The translations under genes and the position numbers were made by a program. Shown piece by piece: positions 1 through 9,121 of a stretch of 64,000 bases of DNA. The stretch lies in contig CM037861.1 of assembly GCA_021292105.1 (NCBI GenBank), positions 45,260,310 to 45,324,309 on the forward strand. Direction: 5' to 3'. How positions within the stretch are numbered: position 1 is the stretch's first letter; every line of letters begins with the position of its first letter. The notes under the pieces are model-generated. The model made no database searches and was not told the origin of the DNA. It was given only the letters and a program-made list of their open reading frames with translations. The stretch comes from Anadara kagoshimensis. Its lineage: Eukaryota > Mollusca > Bivalvia > Arcoida > Arcidae.

Positions 1-19
1 AGATCTTGGGAAAAAATTC

Positions 20-110
20 TGGTTTCACAATTTTGTTCCAACTACTACTGATTAGGAATTGTATTCCTAAACGGCCGTCTAGTGCTGTAAAATGAATTAA
101 AATTTAATTA
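20..110 (+). repeat. Dispersed 'ACGGCCGTC' repeat, copy 1
   Basis: About 90 bases that recur in this window with the core GGAATTGTATTCC(G/T)AAACGGCCGTC followed by TGGTGCTGTAAAAT. Same-orientation copies lie at about 20,385-20,515 and 37,640-37,765. Opposite-orientation copies lie at about 22,560-22,690, 23,400-23,475, 39,835-39,945 and 40,640-40,710. No coding sense is apparent. The type of element is unknown to me. Confidence 0.7.
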
Positions 111-615
111 GTTCAATTCATCTTGAACAGTCTGTAGTTATAGAGGGTGTGTAAATGGAATGTGTAATTCATTGAAGATTTCACAGCTACCGACTAGATG
201 GACATCTGCAATTCAAAGCAATTATGTATTCTTATTTCATGACTTTTTAAGTTCTGGTGAACCCTATACACGTTAAGATTAAACTTTAAGAAATTATGTT
301 TAGAATGTCTTATATATGTAAAACAAAATTGCCATCATTTTATTTTTTTATTTTTTTTCTTGTAAAAATCCCAAAACCCTGCTTATACAGTTGAATTTAA
401 ATTTAAGTTAAATTGAACAACAGATGTTACCTTCAAGGAAATCTAGGACTCTGTCCGTATTTTTAAGCGTGCGGTTAATGATCGCACCGCCTCTCACCAA
501 GTAGGTTCAATTCCAACCCGGTCAGAACCTAGCACGACAACGCTTCAGTTCGCTTGCCGAAACTTCTGGTAATCTGATTTCCTTCACCACCCCAGAACTG
601 ACCCTTCGATATATA
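111..615. other. Non-coding stretch, nothing recognised
   Basis: AT-rich sequence without a usable frame or a recognisable repeat. The missing first exons of gene A1 would be expected here or to the left of the window, but I could not find a match to the signal-peptide exon of the C genes. Confidence 0.4.
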
Positions 616-620
616 CATAT

Positions 621-778
621 TATATACACAGTGTGTATGTACAACCCTCAGTATCAGGTCGAGTCCTTTTTTCGTAGTCGTATCACTACGAGTCGCGCTT
701 ACGCGACGAGTAGTGATACAGCTACGAAAAAAGGACGAGACCTGATACGAAGGGTTGTACATACACACTGTGTATATG
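621..778. repeat. Large imperfect hairpin (foldback element)
   Basis: Two arms of roughly 70 bases face each other. The left arm runs TATATACACAGTGTGTATGT, then ACAACCCT, CAGGTCGAGTCC, TTTTTTCGTAG and TATCACTAC. The right arm returns GTAGTGATA, CTACGAAAAAA, GGACGAGACCTG, AGGGTTGT and ACATACACACTGTGTATA. The loop is the short GC-rich centre near 690-702. It looks like a foldback MITE. The equivalent place in units 2 and 3 does not show it. Confidence 0.85.
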
Positions 779-900
779 ATATTTTTATCTAACATTTTAT
801 ATTAGATAATTAAAATAATAAAAACCCAATATTTATGTGAAAAAAAATACATTTTACCACAGAAAACCACTGAACTATGTTATGACATGTTTTGTAGTAA

Positions 901-949
901 TGACGTCATTGTTTACATTTGACAAATCGGAGATTCCACAATGACGTCA
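901..949. promoter_or_regulatory. Pair of CRE/ATF-type palindromes
   Basis: TGACGTCA occurs at 901-908 and again at 942-949. This is the full palindromic cAMP-response/ATF site. The pair lies about 310 bases upstream of the first recognised exon of A1. Whether it drives A1 or simply belongs to the surrounding palindromic element is unknown. Confidence 0.35.
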
Positions 950-983
950 CAACGAGAAGTGCACGTGTACTTTACCGCCAATG

Positions 984-1010
984 TTGTATCACCACAGTGT
1001 GGTGATACAA
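984..1010. repeat. Perfect 13+1+13 palindrome
   Basis: TTGTATCACCACA, one central G, then its exact complement TGTGGTGATACAA. The GTATCAC word recurs in both arms of the hairpin at 621-778 and at about 1015, so these palindromes probably belong to one foldback-rich element. Confidence 0.8.
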
Positions 1011-1255
1011 GATTCTGTATCACGCGTGTTCGATAAAACTTGTATTTCATCAAATACAGACAGAAAAACTAGTCTAATGTTAGATAAAAGTGAAATATTG
1101 GCACGTAAAGCAAAATAATACACTCAAATATCCTCGGATACTACACTCCACGCCACTCCTACTTGGTATAGCAGAATCACATCTTCCGAAGTGAAACGCT
1201 GCTCATGCCTTTTATTAGTAAAGTATTTATGTGAAATCTGATTTCTCTTTTTTAG

Positions 1256-2314
1256 TTGTTTCGATACAAAACGAGCGTCACAGGTACCTGTTTCAAAGAC
1301 GACAGTCGACCGTGAGTAACACTTTACAAGTATCAACATTCGTTTGACTTACAAAGGCTTATTTACGGAAACTGTTGTTATACTTTGGTTAATAAGTGTA
1401 TATACTGTGAAATCACTTACTTTCGTGGAATCCAATTATCATCCAATTATCATGGATCAAAGAAAAAAAATCATTTTTGAGTGATTAATCTTTGATTTGT
1501 GGTTAATAATCTAAGGCAAAAAACGTGTAAATTTGTTGATCAGGATGTCAAAGAAAGCAACGAAATTTTAGTTATTATCAAATATTTTACTACTGGTATC
1601 TGCAACACCCGTAACATACTGATCGTTTATATACCAATCTGATGCTGTACATAGAATGACTACATGTACCTCTGATTAACACAATAATAAAAACAAATTG
1701 GTATCAATATAGATTTGCAAACAAGACTAAGAACATTGGATCTGATGACAACATTAATAATCATTTTAATAATCTATGGGAGCTTTGAGCAAACGGACCT
1801 AGAACGGGAATAACCCACCCGTATTATATTAACTGATTTAAGCTAATTTGTATTTTGTAGAAATTAACAATGAAGTGAAGAAGATAATTATACAAGACTC
1901 AATACCTACTTTAAACGATACTACCCGCGAACTCACAGATTTGGTTAAGGTGTGTGAGGTCAAACTGAATGAAACAGTTGAAAGTTGTAATAGATGTACA
2001 AAAATATCATGTGCCTCTTCAAGGTATGTCACTTAAGTATTAAATGTTTGTACAATGAAGGTAGATCAGGTGGTAGAGTTCTCACTTCGTATGTAGGGTT
2101 TTTTGGGTAGTTACTGTTCTTACACACAGCACCCGGCATTTAGAAATGAAAGTCACGGTGTCCTTCAGAAGAGACCTTAAAAGCCGATGTCCCGATTCAC
2201 ATGTATTACGTCAAATAACCTTCCCAGTGGGTCAAATTGTCTGCAATTTCGCTTATAGCTGGGGAAAACTCGATATAAGTGAGATATTCTTAACTTTTAC
2301 GTAAAATCCTATTC

Positions 2315-2361
<47 letters not shown>

Positions 2362-5300
2362 CAGTCTGAAGTGTTGTAACTCTTACTTGTGTTTTTGTTA
2401 AGTTATTTAGAAACTGTTACGTTGTTGTGAATTGTTTTTGCTAAATAGTAGTTTATAGTTACGGCGCTAGGTTATAGTCAAACAACATTGACTTGACTTA
2501 ATCCATGTCCGAATCACAATCCAGAAGTAAAATAAAAACTTTGGAACTGACAAGTTAAGTTAGACACGTGGACTTCCACCAGGGAAGTGAGGCCGGGTGC
2601 ACCGAGAAGGTAAGCACCTCCTTTTTAGCTAGCCACACCTGTCACGTGGTACCAGGCTCTGTTTTACCGTTGTGGCGATTCTTCTTGTTACATATGATTA
2701 AACTGTTTTGTCTCAACAATGCAATAATATTTTTTTATAAACAGCCAGGAAGTCATAGAGGAAGAAAACACAGATTCACAAACAAAAGCCATGGAGTTAT
2801 TATTTCTACCACTTACTACTGGAGCCATTACATTAAAAGTTTTAGAGGGACAATTAGGGGACATATGTACCTTACTGGGACCTGATGCGGCCAAATTATT
2901 TATAGGACAATTTGGCAATCTTGCAAAGGACGTTAGCAAAGCTCTGTTGAAAGGCGCAAACTCTGTAATAAAGAACTCAGTTAAAGAACTGGTGCAAATT
3001 GGGGAAAATCTTGCCAAGTTTGCAAAAGATATTGGAAAAGGTCTGGGGAAATCATTAAAAGGCATAACTAAAGGCGCTGTTCGTATTTCTAAAGAAGTGC
3101 TCAACAGTATTAAAAATGTTGGCTCAAAAGTGCAAAAAGCAGCCGAAAGCACGATCAAAAATGCAGCAAAAGCCATAAGCAGTGCGACGAAAAAAGTGGG
3201 AAATCTTACTAAAAAAGTTGGAAAGGCTGCCGTGAAGGTAGTACATAGAACAGTCCACAGAGTCGCTCGAGTCGTCCGAAGTAAGTACATATAGCAATTG
3301 TACCTACGTTTTCAGGAATTAGAATTTAATTAGTATAGGACAAAAAATAACCAAGTGTTTTATTGATGTGGGGGTGTATAAAAGTACCAAATTATATATA
3401 GGTGCCTGAGAACACTTTTCGCTGTTTCAAGTTGTCGTGTCGTCACATGCGGACAGCATCGATGTGAGATGTGTTAAATATAATGAGGGGAAAATTTGAA
3501 ATAAAAATCGACGTAGCTATAAGTAGTTCTCATGTTAAATAAGAATGTGCTTCAACAGTATCATAAAAGAATGTTCACAAATATTACACCAATGAATTGC
3601 CGTTTTAGATATGAATAACATTTTTATTTTGCTTTTCAACCCCGATAAGTTTAAAAGGCTTGGTATGTCTAACTGCATACTATAATACGTCCTTACAATT
3701 TTTTTCCAATGCATATATTATACAATGTAATGGTTGACTAGATCTTCTATAAAGGTCAAGTCGGCAATTATGTATAGGATTTTAACAAGGACTATTGAAA
3801 GTCGCAAACTCTACGAGTGTTAAAAGATCCAGTGAAAAAAAAAAACTGATAGAAATCGGGTAAGATTTTGACAATATCACAGATGGTAAACACCACGATC
3901 TATGATTCCATTCCGAAAAATATCTTAGAATTCTGTTTTATTTCTGTATAATTTTTTCCTTCAAATTTTGAATTATAGGCGTGGTTAGATTTAGAAGATG
4001 GGGTAAAAGAAGTATAAGAGAAAGGCGTGGCCTGGAGGAATGCCAGAAGGTCTGTCCTTCCTGTATGAAGCTAGATGGTTCAGACTCTACTCAAACACTG
4101 AGAAAAGGTAGGTTTATATAGAATATTACACTACATACCATTTTCCATGTACTGAGTCCTTCGTAAAAGACCTTAAAACCGACTTTCCCGGTTACGGTAT
4201 GATTGGCACGCTAAAGGAAAACATTTTTGACACTTTACTTATAGCTGGTGACTTTCGATATAAGTGAAATATGTTTGATTAAAACGGAAAACCCCAATCA
4301 ATTAAATAAAAATACTCATATACTGTTAAATTTAACTGCATGTACAGTACAGGCATGTCGAAAGCTTATCACTAAGCTTACGAATCGGTGCCGAATGAGC
4401 AGCTCAATTCCGTCCCTCGTCAGAGTGGTGCCATATATATTAGGACACTTTGTAAAATTCTTCTTTATTTCATATAAAACCATATATTTTCAAAAAATTC
4501 TCAAAAAATTATTTCTTGGTCAATTTCAATGATTTTTTCATCCTTTAATGAAAAATTAGTTGTAGTTTCTTCCAATAATGTTCAAAATATTGTCCGTCTT
4601 ATAACAGTCAAGAAAACATAAGCTGAACAGCATTGTAATTTTTTAACAGCCATGTGAAGCATGATTATATAGTAGATTTCAATTTTAGAAATTTTCCGTT
4701 GAATTTTAAATTATTATCTATTAAAAACAAAGAAACTGTCTTTTTTAATTATTTTTAAGAAAAACTTCAACAAACTTTACATTTAACAGTAAAAAAAATC
4801 ATTCAAATTGACCAAGAAATAAATTTTTGAGAATTTTTATAAAATATATGGTTTTATATGAAATAAAGAAGGGTTTTACAAAGCGTCCGAATATATATGG
4901 CACCACTCTGTATATCTCAACAGCTGGTAGCTTTTCGGCCAGCCGCATTTCCACTTCTCTTTGCTGCTCAGTGTTAAACTTTTGACAGGTCTGTAATGTA
5001 CATTGTATTTTCACATTGAGAATACAAAACCTTTTCTATTACGCCTAATGTTTCTATTTCATAACTCGAGATTCTTTACTTCAGGATTGTTGTGAATATT
5101 TAAATTTTTATACAATGCAGTATTTATGTCTCTATGTTAGTAACTACAATTCAAAAATCATACAGCCACTGAAACTTTGGAGACGTAGTCATGTGACGAT
5201 TACGAGATAATAAAAGAAAACTTAGAATACACAAAATTATTCTCTTAGATACTAACAACAAGCTTTAAAATAGTAACAATAAAAAACTGACCTTGAGTCA

Positions 5301-6647
5301 AGGCCATAAAATGATTTTATAAATACTTTAAAATCTGGAAAATTTACAAAAATTTTACATGGTCACATTCGCATTCTAGTGCATATACTCGTATACCCTA
5401 ATAAACAAGTACTTGTGGTTTTAAAGGCCTCTGCGGTAGCTCAGTTGGTAGAGTCCTCGCTCCGTTAGTGTGAGGTCGTGGGTTTGAACCCCGACCGGGC
5501 CTGACCCAGGACTTGAAAATGGGTAGTGACTGTTCTTTCGCCAAGCACTCGGCATTACGAAATGAAAGTCATGGTTCTTTCGGATGGGAACTTAAAATAA
5601 ACGAGGTCCTGTGTCACGGTGGGCTTGGCACGATAAAGAACACTGCTGTATAATACCATCAACGCAACGCACACGCACAAGCAAAACTCCATGCCATTCT
5701 CAACTCAACTCGTGCTTTATAAATACTATCTATATGTGTTATATTTTAGTTTGTGGAGCTGATCATACCAAGAAACAAGATGAACTAATGAGAAGGATAA
5801 AGCTAAATCAACGCCTGCTTAATATAACGCTAGCTGCTACAGACAACATCGTCAATATGGTAAGGGGTATTTATTAAAACATTTAATTGTCTACAAATGA
5901 CGTTTAAAGTGCTATAACTTCCATTACCATGTACAGCAAATTGAATAACGCAGGTGTTTTATTTTATCTTAATAGACTAATGGTTACAGTTTAATAACCT
6001 CATAATTGGTAATATTTGAACTCTATTGATGAAGTAATTGAAATATTAAAAATTAATTACAAAGGTTGGCTCAAAAGTACAAAAAGCAGCTAAAAGCACG
6101 ATCAAAAATGCAGCAATAGCGCTAAATACTACACCGTAAAAAGATAGAAATCTGACTAAAAAGTTGGAAAGGCCGCCTTGAAGGTGATACATAAACGGTC
6201 CACAGAGTCGCTCGAGTCGTCCGAAGTAAGCTTAAGTTTTCAGGAATTAGAATTTAATCCGTATTAGGCAAGAATTATCCAAGTTACTAACCTCAAATTT
6301 GTATTACATAAAATCTACTGATTAATAATTTCTATTTTTTTCAATGTAAAAGAACCCGGTCAAGCGGCGGCACAGGTGCTCAATTGTAGTCTTAATAATG
6401 TGCACTAGCATACAGCAGTCGTAACGGGTAAATATATTTTGATTTTTATACGTTTTCAATATTACAGGTGACGTTTGATCCGAGCGTTTACAGCATAACC
6501 TCTGGTGGAGTAGTTTACACCGACCCTATAGTAACCTTGAACATCACTGGTGCAATATCAGATTTTGTGAGCAGTGAACCTTTTAATCCGATGGAAATCA
6601 CTCCATTTGCAACAGAAATCATCGACGAGCTATCACTGTTAGTTTAA
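1256..6647 (+). CDS. Clusterin-like gene A1 (5' end missing)
   Basis: Secreted clusterin/apolipoprotein J-like protein, paralogue of the minus-strand C genes. Exons seen: 1256-1311, 1861-2023, 2745-3280, 3979-4107, 5750-5859 and 6468-6647. All have AG/GT borders and the same phases as C1. Exon 1 here codes CFDTKRASQVPVSKT, matching the exon just after the C signal peptide. Exon 2 has TLNDTTREL and C-x10-C-x2-C-x4-C, the vertebrate clusterin spacing. Exon 3 carries ten gap-free 11-residue amphipathic repeats from AKDVSKALLKG to the basic end RVARVVR. Exon 4 has WGKRSIRERRG (RERR is a furin-type site) and CQKVCPSC. Exon 6 has VVYTDPIVTLNITG, like clusterin DSDPITV. Four N-glycosylation sequons are visible. 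AATAAA follows at 6663. The signal-peptide exon was not found, so the gene may start left of the window or be 5'-truncated. No internal stop was seen. Confidence 0.75.
2057..2360 (+). mobile_element. tRNA-derived SINE with (AATC)n tail, A1 intron
   Basis: A decayed tRNA-like head (GTAGATCAGGTGGTAGAG) is followed by the molluscan-type SINE body (AAATGAAAGTCACGGT, then TATAGCTGGGG, CGATATAAGTGAGATATTCTT) and an (AATC)n tail at about 2317-2360. The microsatellite is therefore the SINE tail. Orthologous insertions sit in the same intron of A2 and A3, so it predates the duplications. Confidence 0.75.
2500..2655 (-). repeat. Dispersed 'CCGGCCTCACTTCCCTGG' repeat
   Basis: Contains, in reverse, the conserved blocks ATCCATGTCCGAATCACAATCC, AAAACTTTGGAACTG, CAGGGAAGTGAGGCCGGGTGC and TAGCTAGCCACACCTGTCACGTG. 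The same family occurs many times in this window, in introns and between genes. Confidence 0.75.
4152..4311 (+). mobile_element. SINE 3' fragment, A1 intron
   Basis: Only the body and tail remain: GACCTTAAAACCGAC, TTATAGCTGGTGACTTTCGATATAAGTGAAATATG, then CCAATCAATTAAATAAA. The tRNA head is missing. Present at the same place in A2 (26,311-26,476) and A3 (43,523-43,688). Confidence 0.65.
4421..4910. mobile_element. MITE with ~115-bp terminal inverted repeats
   Basis: The left end CAGAGTGGTGCCATATATATT is mirrored by the right end AATATATATGGCACCACTCTG. The inverted arms extend over roughly 115 bases each (through TTTCATATAAAACCATATATTTT and TTTCTTGGTCAATTT) around about 250 bases without a transposase. 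It lies in the A1 intron between exons 3979-4107 and 5750-5859. A2 carries the same insertion; A3 has only a CAG-like remnant. Confidence 0.85.
5429..5715 (+). mobile_element. tRNA-derived SINE, A1 intron
   Basis: A clear pol III head: box A-like GCGGTAGCTCAGTTGGTAGAG and box B-like GGGTTTGAACCCC. It is followed by GACTTGAAAATGGGTAGTGACTGTT and the body. The 3' end differs from the A2 copy: it stops at ACTCAACTCAACT and lacks the CGATATAAGTG block. The same insertion is in A2 and A3. Confidence 0.85.
6062..6230 (+). pseudogene. Fossil copy of the 11-mer exon in last A1 intron
   Basis: GGTTGGCTCAAAAGTACAAAAAG and CACGATCAAAAATGCAGCAAT, then AAAAAGTTGGAAAGGCCGCC and AGAGTCGCTCGAGTCGTCCGAAG|TAAGC, repeat the 3' half of exon 2745-3280 together with its donor site and following intron (TTTTCAGGAATTAGAATTTAAT). 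Frame is broken by an in-frame TAA (CACCGTAAAAAG) and small indels. It is an old internal duplication, also present in A2 (28,252-28,440) and A3 (50,440-50,635). Confidence 0.8.
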
Positions 6648-6761
6648 AACTTGTTTTGAGATAATAAACAAATGAAACTAAAGATTTTGTTTTGTAGTAT
6701 TTTCATTACATGATTTCAACACATATTTATGTAATGCCAAAGTTTGCTTGTGTGTGAGAAT

Positions 6762-6917
6762 AACCAAAAACAAATATACAAATCCATGTCCAAACCATAA
6801 TACCAAAGCAAAGTAAAGACTTTCAAGCTGTAAAACTAGAACTACCAACAGGGCAGTGAGGCCGGGTGCTAAGGAAGGGTAATCACCTCCTGATTAGCTA
6901 GCTACATCTGCCACATT
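6762..6917 (-). repeat. Dispersed 'CCGGCCTCACTTCCCTGG' repeat
   Basis: Reverse copy: ATCCATGTCCAAACCATAAT, AAAGACTTTCAAGCTG, GTGAGGCCGGGTGC, TAGCTAGCTACATCTGCCACAT. It lies just downstream of A1. Orthologous copies follow A2 (28,946-29,100) and A3 (51,135-51,292). Confidence 0.75.
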
Positions 6918-7264
6918 GGAAATAAAAAGAACATAGATACATGGGACGTCAAATATATCTAGGGGACATATATATATATCAACAAAATTGCGGTGACGGC
7001 CATAAAACGGTAACCTAGCTAGGCCTGCAATATCCTTGCGTCAACAATTTATTCGTAAGCAGCTTCCTTCGTTGTATTAAGTCCTCGTAGTGGGAACAAG
7101 CTCTATCGTAGCGTATTAATTATGGAATTAAATTGTAGTAATTAATATAAAAATTATTAGTCCTTAACGGGGTTTGAGTAATTTTGTATAGTTCCCTGAT
7201 TTTGGGGTGAAAAGGCGGGGTTTTGAGGAAAAGTTGTAACAGATATTTATTTCGATGGTAATTT

Positions 7265-7715
7265 GGTCCGACCTCACTTTCCTAAAGTCAATTCACGTAA
7301 TTGACTTAATACGCTCGTATTTCAGATTTTGGGATTGTGATTTGGACATGAACTTGTACGTTTGTGTTTGATATACATCTACAATTGTTTTGTGTTTTAT
7401 CCTTTATATATTTTACTAAAATTATAAACATGAGTAATTATAATTCAACGTTTTCAGTTTTCCTTATCAACTCACTTACATGCCGGTGTATCGGTATGGG
7501 TATTCACTATTTGGTGACATCAGACATTGTTATAAATCTTCCATATGTACACACTAGTGTTGTGAAAAAACCTTTTCTTCTAAAACACTTAAGCAACATT
7601 GATGGATGCATTTATACTTCACTGGTAAAAGTTCACGTGTTTAACCTAATTTGTCAGTTTCAAAGTATTTACTTGCTTCTGGATTTTGATTTGGATATTG
7701 ATTAGTATGTATCCG
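7265..7715 (+). repeat. Conserved block upstream of B1, with 113-codon ORF
   Basis: Two forward partial copies of the dispersed repeat (CGACCTCACTTTCCTAAAG at about 7,270 and the ACTTCACTGGTAAAAGTTCACGTG copy at about 7,617) flank about 200 conserved bases. An ORF at 7364-7705 reads through it, including TFSVFLINSLTCRCIGMGIHY and LVTSDIVINLP. Related frames occur at 29,430-29,759 (109 aa) and 51,738-52,019 (93 aa); shortened blocks sit at about 10,975-11,260 and 55,090-55,345. Each lies about 1 kb upstream of a B gene. The ORF end is made by the repeat, so coding is doubtful. Confidence 0.5.
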
Positions 7716-7961
7716 GGATTTTATATCCAGTGCCATAGTTAAATGTTTATCATGTGTTTTGATAGAGTTTTGTTTTCTTATTCGCGGGTTTTTTGTTAGC
7801 GGCATTAAATATTATCAATTAAATGAATAATGTTTAAAGTGCAAGTTGATTATTCTATTTTTCCTGCTGCAAATTTTATATTAAAATTTAGAGAAAGTAA
7901 TAATAACTTTTAAATGTATTTCTATTTAAGCAGACGGGTCAAGTCAATGTTGTTTGTCGAC

Positions 7962-8284
7962 CACTGCGGTAGCTCGGTTGGTAGAGTGCTCGCTCCGTTA
8001 GTCTGAGGTCGTGGGTTCGAACCACGACCGGGTCTGACCCAAGACTTGAAAGTGGGTAGTTACTGTTTTTTTGCCAAGCACTCTGCATTACGAAATGAAA
8101 GTCACGGTTCTTTCGGATTGGAACTTAAAATAATCGAGGTCCCGTGTCATGGTTGACTTGGAAGGCTACAGAACTCTTCTGTATAATGCCATCAAAATTT
8201 CTGCACCTTCACCTATAGCTGGCGACGTCTCGATATAAGTGAAATTTTCTTGACCGGGACGTTAAACACCATTACTCAACTCAA
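7962..8284 (+). mobile_element. tRNA-derived SINE upstream of B1
   Basis: Head CTGCGGTAGCTCGGTTGGTAGAG, box B GGGTTCGAACCAC, then the shared body and CGATATAAGTGAAATTTTCTTGACCGGGACGTTAAACACC. Orthologous to the copy upstream of B4. Confidence 0.85.
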
Positions 8285-8548
8285 TGTTGTTTGAACTACC
8301 GCCATACAGAGATTTAAATATTGATAAAATGTACATGGAGATAGTTTATACTAGTGGGTTTACTTCGATTAATCAACTAAGAAATTTATTTTCACAAGTC
8401 ATGTGACACTTATTTATATTTCCACTATGAACTCCATTACGTAACGACATTCTACTTTCTCGCTCCGAGATAAGGTATATTTCCATTTTATGACCTAAGG
8501 TAAATACAGAAAGTGGCTATACCATAAAGTTTGTACGTTAAAAGAAAG

Positions 8549-9121
8549 ATGCCGACAAGAGATGATAAAAAGTCTACCGCTTCCGACCCTGAGAGACAGC
8601 AATATGTGGTTTCAAGAATTATCATGGCACTGGTAACTGCAATAGTGACATTTTGTCTGGGGTATATTTTATACCGTCGCCATCGCCAAGGTTAGAGGCT
8701 CCTGTCGATAGACTTGTATATGCACTGAAATGGCAGATTATATCGGCCATATCTATATTTATAGGAATACATAAAATTGGTAACACACGTTTTAGCACAG
8801 CAGCCATTGATCCTGTATATGGTAACGCCGAGCACCTGTGGAGGTTCCAAGAGGTATTTACAGAATACAGTGGAACAGTTTATCATTCATTTTGTGGGTC
8901 AACTAGTACTTAGTACATACCTATCTCCAGAATCCATGCAAGTTATTCCACTTCTATCACTGCTGTTTTTGGCAGCGAGAATATTATTTTTAATTGGCTA
9001 CCTAAAATCACCGATGCACAGAGCAATGGGATTCGCACTGACACATCTTCCAATTTTATTTACATTTGTGTATTGTTTATTTTGTTTAATTTTCTATGAT
9101 TTGAAAGTCATCAATATATAA
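8549..9121 (+). pseudogene. MAPEG/TMEM79-like gene B1 (three 1-nt deletions)
   Basis: Same single-exon gene as B4 (start MPTRDD) but 573 instead of 576 bases. Three single-base losses against the other copies are visible: near 8,663 (GGGGTATATTTT for GGGGTATTATTTT), near 8,839 (CACCTGTGGAGG for CACCTGCTGGAGG) and near 8,850 (TTCCAAGAGG for TTCCAAAGAGG). They sum to three, so the final stretch (LVLSTYLSPE to KVINI) is back in the first frame, but the middle is frameshifted. It is either a young pseudogene or a set of uncorrected sequencing deletions; the rest of the copy is nearly identical to B4. Family role: see B2. Confidence 0.8.

Noticed and set aside
2688..3290. 200-codon open frame on the minus strand over the A1 11-mer exon (similar at 24,994-25,455 and 42,218-42,565)
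   Set aside because: It is antisense to a supported exon. The Lys/Ala/Val-rich 11-mers give few stops on the other strand. The splice sites and cross-paralogue conservation support the plus strand.
5431..5503. Possible functional tRNA genes at the GCGGTAGCTCAGTTGGTAGAG heads
   Set aside because: Each is joined to the same SINE body and tail, and the cloverleaf is not closed by a matching acceptor stem. They are SINE heads, not tRNA genes.
8692..8886. Minus-strand frames over the B genes (8,692; 12,210; 30,375; 53,055; 56,311)
   Set aside because: Antisense shadows of the conserved B coding region.
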